Made by a program: the position numbers and the translations under genes
Assembly: GCF_030815255.1 (NCBI RefSeq)
Contig: NZ_JAUSWN010000015.1
Coordinates: 1 to 64,000 of the forward strand
Source: Hathewaya limosa
Lineage (GTDB): Bacteria > Bacillota > Clostridia > Clostridiales > Clostridiaceae
Direction: 5' to 3'
Length of the DNA stretch: 64,000 nucleotides
The notes under the pieces: generated by a model
Database searches by the model: none
Told to the model about the DNA's origin: nothing
The model's input: the letters and a program-made list of their open reading frames with translations, nothing else
Part shown: positions 1 through 8,810 of the stretch, in pieces
Layout: the number at the start of each line of letters is the position of its first letter
Numbering within the stretch: the first letter of the stretch is position 1

Positions 1-389
1 ATATCTAACTTTTTTAATAATTCATTTTCAGCTTGAAGCAACTCAACTTTAGCCTCGAGACGAGCATATTTTTCTGCTAAAGATAATTCTTTTTCGCTTG
101 GTCTGCCAGTATTAAGTCTTCTGGTATCTTGAAGTGCAATGGCTCCGCCATTTTTATAAGACCTTCTCCATCTTTTGCCCGCTGATCCTACTCTTTGCAT
201 ACCTAAAATTTCTATATTGAATCCACATTCTTCGAATATTTGTCTCGGAAATTTACCCAATTCATTTTGTGTTATAAAAATTTTCTTAAACTCATCAGTA
301 TAAGTAATTCCTTTTGAACTTACTTTCTTAACATATTTATTTTTAGATAAGATTTTAACTTCGTCTTTAGTAAATAATTTTTTACTCAT
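1..389 (-). CDS. HTH protein, OrfA-like part of an IS3-type element (3' end beyond window)
   Basis: Reading the minus strand from ATG 389 gives about 129 residues beginning MSKKLFTKDEVKILSKNKYV, open to the window edge. It ends in a heptad-like, Glu/Leu-rich stretch (EKYARLEAKVELLQAENELL). This pattern, a small basic HTH protein with a C-terminal coiled coil, matches the first ORF of clostridial IS3-family elements, normally followed by an integrase-core OrfB; that partner would lie left of the window and is not seen. A GAGG sits 8 nt before the chosen ATG; another in-frame ATG at 396 is too close to it. Family assignment is by recognition of the sequence; whether the element is intact cannot be judged. 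Confidence 0.65.
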   Translation of the reverse strand, partial: MSKKLFTKDEVKILSKNKYVKKVSSKGITYTDEFKKIFITQNELGKFPRQIFEECGFNIEILGMQRVGSAGKRWRRSYKNGGAIALQDTRRLNTGRPSEKELSLAEKYARLEAKVELLQAENELLKKLD

Positions 390-434
390 TTTCATAACCT
401 CACGTTTAAAAATTTCTTTTATTCTATTATACAT

Positions 435-481
435 AAAAAATCCTATGAAATAGACTTTTTTAAATTGTCTACTTCATAGGA
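435..481 (-). terminator. Rho-independent terminator of yraN
   Basis: A 15-bp inverted repeat (TCCTATGAAATAGAC at 441-455 and GTCTACTTCATAGGA at 467-481, one G-U pair) is followed on the minus strand by six U residues (435-440). It lies just past the yraN stop and before the IS-type ORF, so it should end yraN transcription. Confidence 0.8.
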
Positions 482-508
482 TACATTTTATATCTTAGGA
501 GTCTTTTT

Positions 509-877
509 CTATAGTCTAAAAGCATCGTTTATAAAATTAATTTTATATTTATTGTTATGTTTATTAAAAAAAATTTCTACTATATCATAAGAAAAATAGT
601 AATCTTTAAGATTATATTTTTGAATGTAATATGAAGAAACTAAAAATATTTTTTTCCTTTTGGAAAAAGTAATAGATTCCATAGGTAAACCATAATTAAA
701 ATAATACCTTGTTTTTACCTCTACAAAAGAAATTATATTTTTCTTTTGAACTATTAAATCTAGCTCTCCTAATTTACATGTAAAATTATTATCTAAAATA
801 GTATAGCCATTTCCAATTAAAAAATTTTTAGCTAAATTTTCACCTAAAGCGCCTATGTCTTTATTAAAATTTTTCAT
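509..877 (-). CDS. yraN: YraN family protein (UPF0102), putative nuclease-like
   Basis: This 122-residue protein starts MKNFNKDIGALGENLA and carries the family's GExxA..L...G..I...N and GELDLI..K....FVEVKTR patterns. The D/ExK residues in the GELDLI and FVEVKTR segments (about residues 38-58) are those of a restriction-endonuclease-like fold. The biological role of the family is unsettled. ATG 877 was chosen because an AAGGAG lies at normal spacing; an upstream extension to 919 has no ribosome binding site. In many clostridia yraN is co-directional with comM and dprA; here it faces the other way, towards an IS-type gene. Confidence 0.85.
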   Translation of the reverse strand: MKNFNKDIGALGENLAKNFLIGNGYTILDNNFTCKLGELDLIVQKKNIISFVEVKTRYYFNYGLPMESITFSKRKKIFLVSSYYIQKYNLKDYYFSYDIVEIFFNKHNNKYKINFINDAFRL

Positions 878-1001
878 ATTTTCTCCTTTCGTTATTAGAT
901 AATATATCCAACAAAACAATTATTAAACTCTAATATGGTATTAAAACTTTAATGTGGTCAATAATTGAAATATAGATATTAAATAGAAGGAGGTATAGAA
1001 G

Positions 1002-2507
1002 ATGATAACAAAGGTGAATAGTGCAACTTTTAAAGGCATAGAAGGGGAAATAGTTAACATTGAGATTCATATTTCTAAAGGTCTTCCCATATTTAATATA
1101 GTAGGACTTGGAGACATTTCAATAAAAGAATCAAAAGAAAGGGTACGCTCTGCATTGATTAATTCATCTTATGAGTTTCCATTAGGCAGAATTACTGTAA
1201 ATTTAGCTCCAGCTAATATTAAAAAAGAAGGTTCTGTATTTGACCTAGGGATAGCAATAGGAATTTTGATACAATCCAATCAATTATGCAATGTTGATTT
1301 AAGTGAAACATTAGTATTAGGGGAATTATCTTTAGATGGCTCAATAAATAAAATTAAAGGAATTTTACCTATAATATATAAAGGCAAGGAAAGTGGATTT
1401 AAAAATTTTATTATCCCAGTAAAAAATCAAAAAGAAGCATCCTTGATTAAGGATATTAATCTATACCCTTTAAAAACTTTAAATGAGGCTATTCATTTTC
1501 TAAAGTATAGAGATTTGTTGCCCTATGAAAAAAATTGTGTAGAAGAAAAGAAAAATGAAAAAAATGTAGATTTTAAAGATATAATAGGACAAGAACAAGC
1601 AAAACGGGCACTAGAAATAGCAGCAGCTGGAGGACATAATGTAATTTTATATGGTCCAGCAGGTTCAGGAAAATCTATGCTAGCTAAAGCATTTACAACT
1701 ATAATACCTGATTTATTATATGATGATGCTTTGGAAGTTGCAAAAATAAATAGTGTTTTAGGAGAAATTAATGATGAGGGTATAAATTTTAGACCTCCAT
1801 TTAGGTCACCACATTATAGTGTTACTAAGTGTGCACTAATAGGGGGAGGTCATAAAGTATTGCCGGGAGAAATATCATTAGCACATAAAGGTGTTTTATT
1901 TTTAGATGAATTATTAGAATTTGATAAATGTATCTTAGAAAATCTAAGAATTCCCTTAGAAGATAAAAAGATTATTTTAAGTAGGGCGGTAGGAAGCTAT
2001 GAGTATCCCTGTGATTTTACTCTTATAGCAGCTATGAATCCTTGTCCTTGTGGAAATTACATGTCCAATATTCCTTGTACTTGTACTGAGTTTGAAAGAA
2101 AAAAGTATATAAAAAAATTATCTTCCCCTCTTTTAGATAGAATAGATATTTTTACATCTGTACCAAGGCTTTCTTATGAAGAATTTAAAAGTAAAAAAGG
2201 TGAAAGTTCAAGTGAAATAAAATATAGAGTAGAAAATGCAAGAAAAATTCAAAGTGAAAGATTTAAAAATAAAGAGATTAAATTAAATTATCAAATGAAC
2301 AATTTGTTAATAAATGAATTTTGTACATTAAATGAAGAGGGAGAAAGGGTTATGAAAACAATGTTTAAAACTTATAATTTAAGTTTGAGAGCTTATCATA
2401 GAATTTTAAAAGTTGCTAGAACTATTGCTGATTTAGAAGAAAGTATTAATATAGAAAAAATACATTTAATTGAGGCTTTTACATATAGACAATTTGTGGA
2501 AAACTAG
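1002..2507 (+). CDS. comM: YifB/ComM family Mg-chelatase-like AAA ATPase
   Basis: The 501-residue protein has the expected order for YifB/ComM: an N-terminal Lon-protease-like fold domain (about 1-170), an AAA core with Walker A GPAGSGKS near residue 218 and Walker B LFLDEL, a Cys-rich insert (PCPCGNYMSNIPCTC), and a C-terminal Mg-chelatase lid. ComM proteins are hexameric helicases that help branch migration during natural transformation in Gram-negative bacteria; the clostridial role is inferred. It starts at an ATG behind AAGGAGG and is followed after 69 nt by dprA, another transformation-linked gene, so a joint DNA-processing role is plausible. Confidence 0.9.
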   Translation: MITKVNSATFKGIEGEIVNIEIHISKGLPIFNIVGLGDISIKESKERVRSALINSSYEFPLGRITVNLAPANIKKEGSVFDLGIAIGILIQSNQLCNVDLSETLVLGELSLDGSINKIKGILPIIYKGKESGFKNFIIPVKNQKEASLIKDINLYPLKTLNEAIHFLKYRDLLPYEKNCVEEKKNEKNVDFKDIIGQEQAKRALEIAAAGGHNVILYGPAGSGKSMLAKAFTTIIPDLLYDDALEVAKINSVLGEINDEGINFRPPFRSPHYSVTKCALIGGGHKVLPGEISLAHKGVLFLDELLEFDKCILENLRIPLEDKKIILSRAVGSYEYPCDFTLIAAMNPCPCGNYMSNIPCTCTEFERKKYIKKLSSPLLDRIDIFTSVPRLSYEEFKSKKGESSSEIKYRVENARKIQSERFKNKEIKLNYQMNNLLINEFCTLNEEGERVMKTMFKTYNLSLRAYHRILKVARTIADLEESINIEKIHLIEAFTYRQFVEN

Positions 2508-2576
2508 AAATAAAAAATTTATACATTTTTAACATTATTTAAAGTATTGCGATAAAAACGCAAGAAAGGAGTAATT

Positions 2577-3650
2577 ATGAGTATTTATGATTTATGGTTT
2601 TCTAGACTTAAAATTAATCTTAAAGACAAGATAAGGCTTTTAAAAACACATGATTCTATAAAAAATATATGGATAAGTGTTTTTAAAAAAAATGAATTTA
2701 ACTTTAATAAGAAAATCTATGAAAAATTTTTAAATGCGTGGAAACTTGAAGAATTAAAAAAAATGTATTATTATATGAAGCAAAATAATATAAATTGTAT
2801 AAATTATTATGATTCTCTATATCCCCAAAAACTAAAAAACCATGATGATGCTCCTGGAGTATTATTTTTTAAGGGAAAGTTCAATCTAATAAATAATGGC
2901 TTAACTGTAGGTATAGTTGGTTCAAGAGATTGTAGTTTATATGGTAAAAATGTAGCAATAAATATAGCCAATGATTTAGCAAGAAATAATATAAATGTAA
3001 TAAGTGGAATGGCTAGAGGTATAGATAGTATGGCACATAAAGGAGCACTAAAAGAAAATGGTAGAACATTTGCAGTTTTAGGATGTGGTGTAGATGTCGT
3101 TTATCCTAAAGAAAATTCTGATATATATAAACAAATTCAAGAAAGTGGATGTGTTATATCTGAATTTGAACCTAAAACAAAACCATTTTCATGGAATTTC
3201 CCCCTTAGAAATAGAATAATAAGTGGGTTAAGTGATTTACTCATAGTAGTAGAAGCTGGTGAAAAAAGTGGTAGTTTAATAACAGTTAATTATGCACTGC
3301 AACAAGGAGTGGATGTAATGGCAGTTCCTGGTTCTATTTCTTCAAAATTTAGTAAGGGTACTAATGAACTTATAAAAGATGGGGCATATATATTTACAGA
3401 ATTACAAGATATATATTCGATATTAGGTATAAAATATGAAAAAAGTTTAAATAAAAAACAAAATATTGAGAAAAAATACAATAAGATTTATTCTGTTTTA
3501 AGTGATGTTCCAATGCATATTGATAAAATTGTTGAAATAACTAATATTGACATAAAGTATTTATATGAGTTATTATTTGAAATGCAGGTTAAAAAACATG
3601 TTAATTGTATAGATGGAAGTTTTTATGTTAAAAACCAACAACTAATTTAA
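2577..3650 (+). CDS. dprA: DNA-processing protein DprA
   Basis: The 357-residue protein has a divergent N-terminal region, a central Rossmann-like domain with GIVGSRDCSLYG, ISGMARGIDSMAHKGAL, AVLGCGVDVVYP and an FPLRNRIISGLSD motif, and a C-terminal winged-helix-like domain. DprA binds incoming single-stranded DNA and loads RecA during transformation. Start is ATG 2577 after AAAGGAG. A short 5-bp hairpin (2547-2563) precedes the gene but has no U-tract. It lies between comM and topA, a widespread Firmicute order. Confidence 0.93.
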   Translation: MSIYDLWFSRLKINLKDKIRLLKTHDSIKNIWISVFKKNEFNFNKKIYEKFLNAWKLEELKKMYYYMKQNNINCINYYDSLYPQKLKNHDDAPGVLFFKGKFNLINNGLTVGIVGSRDCSLYGKNVAINIANDLARNNINVISGMARGIDSMAHKGALKENGRTFAVLGCGVDVVYPKENSDIYKQIQESGCVISEFEPKTKPFSWNFPLRNRIISGLSDLLIVVEAGEKSGSLITVNYALQQGVDVMAVPGSISSKFSKGTNELIKDGAYIFTELQDIYSILGIKYEKSLNKKQNIEKKYNKIYSVLSDVPMHIDKIVEITNIDIKYLYELLFEMQVKKHVNCIDGSFYVKNQQLI

Positions 3651-3691
3651 AATATAAAAATATGGTGTAGAAATTTAATGGAGGGGAAATA

Positions 3692-5755
3692 ATGGGACAA
3701 AAGTTAATTATAGTTGAGTCACCAACAAAAGTTAAAACTATTAAAAAATATTTAGGAAGTACTTATGTTGTTGAAGCAACTATGGGACATGTAAGAGATT
3801 TGCCAAAAAGTCAGTTAGGCGTTGATATAGATAATAATTATGAACCTAAGTATATAACTATTAGAGGTAAAGGTGAAGTTCTAGATAAGTTAAGAAAACA
3901 AGCTAAAAAATGTGATAAAGTATTTTTGGCTACTGACCCTGATAGAGAGGGTGAAGCTATATCATGGCATTTAGCAAAAGCTTTGAAAATTGATGAGAAA
4001 ACTTTGTGTAGAATAGAATTTAATGAAATTACTAAAACAGCTGTTAAATCTGCTATTAAAAAACCTAGACAAATAAATGAAAGTCTTGTAGATGCCCAAC
4101 AAGCTAGAAGAATATTAGATAGATTAGTTGGTTATGAAATAAGTCCTATATTATGGAGAAAGGTGAAATGGGGTTTAAGTGCAGGTAGAGTACAATCTGT
4201 CGCATTAAAAATTATTTGTGATAGAGAGAAAGAAATAGAAGCTTTTGTACCAGAAGAATATTGGACTGTTGAATGCACATTAGAGAATAAAAATAAAGAA
4301 AAAGTAAAAGTAAAACTTTCTAATTATAAGGGCAAAAAAATAGAGATAAAAACAGAGGAACAAAGTAATAAAATAATAAAAGAATTAAAAGATGGAGAAT
4401 TTATTGTAAAAGCAATAAAAAAATCAAAAAAAGAAAAATTACCTCAAGCACCATTTACAACTAGTACAATGCAACAGGAAGCTTATAAAAGACTTGGATT
4501 TACGACACAAAAAACTATGTCAGTAGCTCAAAGTCTTTATGAAGGTATAGAAGTTAAAGGCTTCGGAAGTGTAGGATTAATTACTTACATGAGAACAGAT
4601 TCTGTAAGGATATCTAAAGAAGCTAAAGAAATGTGTAAGGAATATTTATTAAATAATTTAGGTAATGAATATATTCCACAAAATGAGAAAATATATAAGA
4701 GTAAAAAGGATATTCAAGATGCTCATGAAGCAATAAGACCTACCAATGTTGATATTACACCAATTCGTGTAAAAGAGAGTTTAAAACCAGAACAATATAA
4801 ACTATATAAACTTATTTGGGAAAGATTTGTAGCCTCACAAATGGCAAATTGTATATATGAAAGTACTTCTATAGAAATAATAAATAGTGACTACGGTTTA
4901 AGAACCACTGGTAATAAGGTTTTATTTGATGGATTTACTAGAATATATGAACTTATTTCAGAAAATGAAGAAAATTTAATTCCAAGTATTGAGGAAAATG
5001 AAAAATTAAAGTATAATAATGTATTTGGAAAACAACATTTTACTCAACCACCAGGAAGATTTTCCGAAGCAAGTTTAATTAAGTGTATGGAGGAAAATGG
5101 TATAGGTAGACCTAGTACATATGCTCCAACTATAGGAACATTACTTGGAAGACAATATGTAGAAAGAGATAAGAAAACATTAAAGGCTACAGAACTTGGA
5201 TTTATAGTTAATGATATTGTAAGTGAATATTTTAAAAATATAGTAGATGTAGAATTTACTGCAGAAATGGAAAGTAAATTAGATAAAATAGAAGAAGGAC
5301 AATTGAGCTGGAAAAGTGTTGTAGATGAATTTTTTACTCCACTAAGAAAGCTTATAGAAATTGCAGAAAATGAAATAGCAAAGATTACTATTGAAGATGA
5401 AGTTACAGATGTGAAGTGTGATAAATGTGGAAGGTTTATGGTTATAAAACGCGGAAGATACGGTAACTTTCTTGCTTGTCCAGGTTATCCAGAGTGCAAA
5501 AATACTAAGCCAATTGTTGAAGAATTAGATGTTAATTGTCCACTTTGCGGTTCTAAAATTTTAGTTAGGAAAAGTAAAAAAGGTAGAAAGTTCTTTGGAT
5601 GCAGTGGTTATCCAAATTGTAATTTTATAAGTTGGTATGAGCCAACGGAGGAAAGATGTCCAGAATGTAAGTCTATTTTGGTTAAAAAGAGTTCAAAAGC
5701 TAAAGGTGATTATTTACAATGCATAAATAAGGAGTGTTCATATAAAAATAAGTAA
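3692..5755 (+). CDS. topA: DNA topoisomerase I (type IA)
   Basis: This 687-residue enzyme relaxes negative supercoils. The N-terminal Toprim domain has LIIVESPTK and DPDREGEAISWH (acidic residues near 82). The catalytic Tyr is Y299 in the YMRTDSVRIS motif. The C-terminus carries three four-Cys zinc modules (about residues 575-687): CDKCG...CPGYPEC, CPLCG...CSGYPNC and CPEC...CINKEC. Start is ATG behind GGAGGGG, 41 nt after dprA. Length and architecture are normal for Firmicutes. Confidence 0.96.
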   Translation: MGQKLIIVESPTKVKTIKKYLGSTYVVEATMGHVRDLPKSQLGVDIDNNYEPKYITIRGKGEVLDKLRKQAKKCDKVFLATDPDREGEAISWHLAKALKIDEKTLCRIEFNEITKTAVKSAIKKPRQINESLVDAQQARRILDRLVGYEISPILWRKVKWGLSAGRVQSVALKIICDREKEIEAFVPEEYWTVECTLENKNKEKVKVKLSNYKGKKIEIKTEEQSNKIIKELKDGEFIVKAIKKSKKEKLPQAPFTTSTMQQEAYKRLGFTTQKTMSVAQSLYEGIEVKGFGSVGLITYMRTDSVRISKEAKEMCKEYLLNNLGNEYIPQNEKIYKSKKDIQDAHEAIRPTNVDITPIRVKESLKPEQYKLYKLIWERFVASQMANCIYESTSIEIINSDYGLRTTGNKVLFDGFTRIYELISENEENLIPSIEENEKLKYNNVFGKQHFTQPPGRFSEASLIKCMEENGIGRPSTYAPTIGTLLGRQYVERDKKTLKATELGFIVNDIVSEYFKNIVDVEFTAEMESKLDKIEEGQLSWKSVVDEFFTPLRKLIEIAENEIAKITIEDEVTDVKCDKCGRFMVIKRGRYGNFLACPGYPECKNTKPIVEELDVNCPLCGSKILVRKSKKGRKFFGCSGYPNCNFISWYEPTEERCPECKSILVKKSSKAKGDYLQCINKECSYKNK

Positions 5756-6069
5756 AGTTAATTTTATATAATGTATTTTATATAAGAAATTTAATTTTAT
5801 TATAAAAAACAGATGTGTATTAGAGAGAAATATTTACAAAAGGTATAAAATTCTTAATAATGCACATCAAATTTATGATTTTTTTTAAAATTAATAAAAA
5901 AAATATAAAACTTGTCGAAAATTTTACTAAATACTGTTGAAATAGTCTTATTAGTATGATATTATATATTAGTATCAAGAACTAGACTAAAAATTAAAAA
6001 TAATTAGTGAATTTTGAAAATTCCAATTAATGGTTGAAAACATAAAAAAAATTTTAGGAGGAAAATATA
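5756..6069 (+). promoter_or_regulatory. topA-codY intergenic region with codY promoter and palindrome
   Basis: This 314-nt stretch has no gene. I see no convincing terminator for topA in its AT-rich first half. A sigma-A-like promoter is TTGAAA (5937-5942), a 17-nt spacer and TATTAT (5960-5965). Downstream, in the untranslated leader, is a perfect palindrome GAATTTTGAAAATTC (6009-6023), reminiscent of but shorter than the CodY box. An AGGAGG precedes the codY ATG. Confidence 0.6.
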
Positions 6070-6843
6070 ATGACATTATTACATAAAACAAGAATGTTAA
6101 ATAAAATATTACAAAAATCAGGAAATGAGCCAGTATCTTTTAGTGACATATGCACTTTATTAAGTGAAATATTAGAAGCGAATGTATACATAGCAAGTAG
6201 AAAAGGAAAGATTCTAGGACATAAGTTAGCAAATGAATTCGAATGCGATATGCTAAAAGATGAAGTTGTAGATACTTTAAAATTTCCAGAAGAGTACAAT
6301 AATAAGCTATTGACAATTGAAGAAACAAAGGAAAATTTAAAAAGCGAAGGTTATTGTGTATTTAAAGATAAAAAAGTATGTGAGTTAGATAATAAGATTA
6401 CAACAATAGTACCTATTATAGGAAATAGAGAAAGATTAGGAACTCTTTTAATAGCTAGATATGATAAACCTTTCACAGAAGAAGATTTAATATTAGCTGA
6501 ATATAGTGTTACTATAGTTGGTATGGAAATATTAAGATCTAAAAATGAAGAAATTGAAGAAGAGGCAAGAAAGAAAGCTATAGTACAACTTGCTATAGGC
6601 ACTCTTTCTTATTCAGAATTAGAAGCTGTAGAACACATCTTTAATGAATTAGATGGAAATGAAGGATTATTAGTAGCATCTAAAATTGCTGATAAAGTAG
6701 GGATTACTAGATCTGTTATAGTAAATGCTTTAAGAAAGTTCGAAAGTGCTGGGGTTATAGAATCAAGATCTCTTGGAATGAAGGGAACTCACATTAAAAT
6801 ATTAAATGAAAAACTTTTAGAAGAATTAAATAAAATCAAATAG
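6070..6843 (+). CDS. codY: GTP-sensing transcriptional pleiotropic regulator CodY
   Basis: CodY represses or activates stationary-phase, amino acid and virulence genes in response to branched-chain amino acids and GTP. The 257-residue protein has the N-terminal GAF ligand-binding domain (about 1-155), a linker helix and a C-terminal winged HTH (ASKIADKVGITRSVIVNALRKF, roughly 202-224, given here only as its first part ASKIADKVGITRSV), ending SLGMKGTHIKILN. The length is typical. It follows topA rather than the clp/hsl genes of Bacillus, as usual in clostridia. CodY is known to control toxin genes in several clostridia, so control of the plc gene 34 kb away is possible but not shown. Confidence 0.96.
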   Translation: MTLLHKTRMLNKILQKSGNEPVSFSDICTLLSEILEANVYIASRKGKILGHKLANEFECDMLKDEVVDTLKFPEEYNNKLLTIEETKENLKSEGYCVFKDKKVCELDNKITTIVPIIGNRERLGTLLIARYDKPFTEEDLILAEYSVTIVGMEILRSKNEEIEEEARKKAIVQLAIGTLSYSELEAVEHIFNELDGNEGLLVASKIADKVGITRSVIVNALRKFESAGVIESRSLGMKGTHIKILNEKLLEELNKIK

Positions 6844-6857
6844 TTTTGATAAAAAAT

Positions 6858-6887
6858 AAAAATCAGGATATTTATATCCTGATTTTT
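6858..6887 (+). terminator. Rho-independent terminator after codY
   Basis: A 13-bp stem AAAAATCAGGATA / TATCCTGATTTTT with a 4-nt loop lies 15 nt past the codY stop; the U-run forms the 3' arm. Confidence 0.85.
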
Positions 6888-6917
6888 GATTTAATGAAAT
6901 ATTTTATTAAATTTATA

Positions 6918-6946
6918 TTGAATACGGGTTTGGGTTATGTTATACT
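6918..6946 (+). promoter_or_regulatory. Promoter of rpsB-tsf
   Basis: TTGAAT (6918-6923), 17-nt spacer and TATACT (6941-6946) form a good sigma-A promoter. It gives an untranslated leader of about 110 nt before rpsB. Confidence 0.75.
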
Positions 6947-6978
6947 ACTTAAAGTGAGAAATACACACATTATCCAAT

Positions 6979-7016
6979 TTGCAAAATAGGTGCCTTAAAT
7001 AAAGGTTGTTTTGTAA
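6979..7016 (+). promoter_or_regulatory. Structured leader of rpsB (candidate S2 autoregulatory RNA)
   Basis: TTGCAAAA (6979-6986) can pair with TTTTGTAA (7009-7016, one G-U), enclosing a smaller CCTT/AAGG stem (6993-6996 with 7002-7005). S2 operons are autoregulated in other bacteria; that this hairpin does so here is inference. Confidence 0.4.
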
Positions 7017-7063
7017 AAAAGAAGATAGTGGAGGAATAAAACCACATTAGGAGGAATATTTAA

Positions 7064-7765
7064 ATGGCAGTAATAAGCATGAAACAATTATTAGAAGCAG
7101 GTGTTCATTTCGGACATCAAACAAGAAGATGGAACCCTAAAATGGCTCCTTATATCTTCACTGAAAGAAACGGAATCTACATAATCGATTTACAAAAAAC
7201 AGTTAAAAAGGTAGATCAAGCATACGATTTCATTAAATCAGTATCAGAAGAAGGAAAAGACGTATTATTTGTAGGTACTAAAAAACAAGCTCAAGAAGCA
7301 ATCCAATCTGAAGCTATAAGATCAGGAATGCATTTTGTTAACAATAGATGGTTAGGTGGTATGTTAACAAACTTCAATACTATTAAATCAAGAATAGCTA
7401 GATTAGAAAAAATTGAAAAAATGGAAGAAGAAGGCGTATTTGAAGTTCTTCCAAAGAAAGAAGTAACTTTACTTAAAAAAGAAGCTGATAAGTTACAAAA
7501 GAACTTAGGTGGTATCAGAAACATGAACGTAGAAAACATTGGTGCTATGTTCGTTGTTGATCCAAGAAAAGAAAAGAATGCTGTATCTGAAGCTAAAATA
7601 TTAGGAATTCCAGTTATATCAATCGTTGATACAAACTGTGACCCAGATGTAGTTGACTATGTAATTCCAGGTAATGATGATGCTATAAGAGCTGTAAAAT
7701 TAATCACAGCTAAAATGGCAGATTCTATTATAGAAGGAAGACAAGGTGAACAATTAGCTGAATAA
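7064..7765 (+). CDS. rpsB: 30S ribosomal protein S2
   Basis: A 233-residue S2 protein with the signatures MKQLLEAGVHFGHQTRRWNPKM, of which only VHFGHQTRRWNPKM is quoted as the core, then NNRWLGGMLTNF and DPRKEKNAVSEA. It binds late in 30S assembly near S1/mRNA exit regions. It starts at ATG behind AGGAGG and forms an operon with tsf (53-nt gap, no terminator), the order found in most bacteria. Codon use is richer in C-ending codons than its neighbours, typical of highly expressed genes. Confidence 0.97.
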   Translation: MAVISMKQLLEAGVHFGHQTRRWNPKMAPYIFTERNGIYIIDLQKTVKKVDQAYDFIKSVSEEGKDVLFVGTKKQAQEAIQSEAIRSGMHFVNNRWLGGMLTNFNTIKSRIARLEKIEKMEEEGVFEVLPKKEVTLLKKEADKLQKNLGGIRNMNVENIGAMFVVDPRKEKNAVSEAKILGIPVISIVDTNCDPDVVDYVIPGNDDAIRAVKLITAKMADSIIEGRQGEQLAE

Positions 7766-7817
7766 TAAATATAAATTGAAAAATTTTATTTATTATATGG
7801 TTTAAGGAGGAATATTC

Positions 7818-8738
7818 ATGATTAGTGCAAAGATGGTAAAAGAGCTAAGAGAAAGCACTGGAGCAGGAATGATGGACTGCAAAAAGGCTTTAACTGAAGC
7901 TAATGGAGATATGGAAAAAGCGGTAGAAATCTTAAGAGAAAAAGGTTTAGCTGCTGCTGCTAAAAAAGCAGGAAGAGTTGCTGCAGAGGGATTAGTTAAA
8001 ACTTATATAGCTGAAGATGGTAAAAAAGCTACTATAGTAGAAGTTAACTGTGAAACAGACTTTGTTGCTGCAAATGAAGATTTTATAGAATTCGTTAACG
8101 AGGTTGCTAAGCAAGCATGTGCTTCAAGCGTAAACACTGTTGAAGAATTATTAGAAGAAAAATTCATAAAAGATGAAAGCGTTATATTAAAAGATGCTTT
8201 AACTGCTTTAATAGCTAAATTAGGCGAAAATATGTCTATAAGAAGATTTGAAAGATTTTCAGTAGAAAACGGAAAAATCAATAGCTATATCCATGGAAAT
8301 GGAAAAATTGGTGTTTTAGTTCAATTAGGATGTCAAAAAGATGATGAAATATTATCTGAAATAGCTAAAGATGTGGCAATGCAAGTTGCAGCTGTAAATC
8401 CAGCTTTCCTTAACAGAGACTCTGTAGATAATGAAAGTCTTGAAAAAGAAAGAGAAATATACAGAGTTCAAGCTTTAAATGAAGGAAAACCAGAAAAGAT
8501 CGTTGATAAAATGGTTGATGGTAGAATTAATAAATTCTATAAAGAAAACTGCTTAATCGAGCAAGTTTGGGTTAAGAATCCTGATTTAACTATTCAAAAG
8601 CACTTACAAGAAGAAGGAAAGAAACTTGGTGCTGATATCACGGTAGAAAAATTTGCTAGATTTGAAAGAGGCGAAGGTATCGAGAAAAAAGAAGAGGATT
8701 TCGCTGAAGAAGTTAAGAAGCAAATGGGTGGTAACTAG
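7818..8738 (+). CDS. tsf: Translation elongation factor Ts
   Basis: EF-Ts recycles EF-Tu by exchanging GDP for GTP. The 306-residue protein has the UBA-like N-terminus (MISAKMVKELRESTGAGMMDC), the TDFVAAN motif that contacts EF-Tu, and the dimerisation/core repeats. Only one full-length start is possible (ATG after AAGGAGG). It ends 8 nt before a strong terminator, closing the rpsB-tsf operon. Confidence 0.97.
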   Translation: MISAKMVKELRESTGAGMMDCKKALTEANGDMEKAVEILREKGLAAAAKKAGRVAAEGLVKTYIAEDGKKATIVEVNCETDFVAANEDFIEFVNEVAKQACASSVNTVEELLEEKFIKDESVILKDALTALIAKLGENMSIRRFERFSVENGKINSYIHGNGKIGVLVQLGCQKDDEILSEIAKDVAMQVAAVNPAFLNRDSVDNESLEKEREIYRVQALNEGKPEKIVDKMVDGRINKFYKENCLIEQVWVKNPDLTIQKHLQEEGKKLGADITVEKFARFERGEGIEKKEEDFAEEVKKQMGGN

Positions 8739-8745
8739 TAAGAGA

Positions 8746-8772
8746 AGAGAACACGCAGTGTTCTCTTTTTTT
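8746..8772 (+). terminator. Rho-independent terminator of rpsB-tsf
   Basis: A 9-bp perfect stem AGAGAACAC / GTGTTCTCT with a 3-nt loop is followed by seven T residues (8766-8772). Confidence 0.92.
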
Positions 8773-8810
8773 AAGATATAAGTAAAATTCTGCTTTGGAG
8801 GTATGGTTAA

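Noticed and set aside
2547..2563. Hairpin TTGCG/CGCAA before dprA
   Set aside because: Only 5 bp with no U-tract; too weak to call as terminator or regulator.
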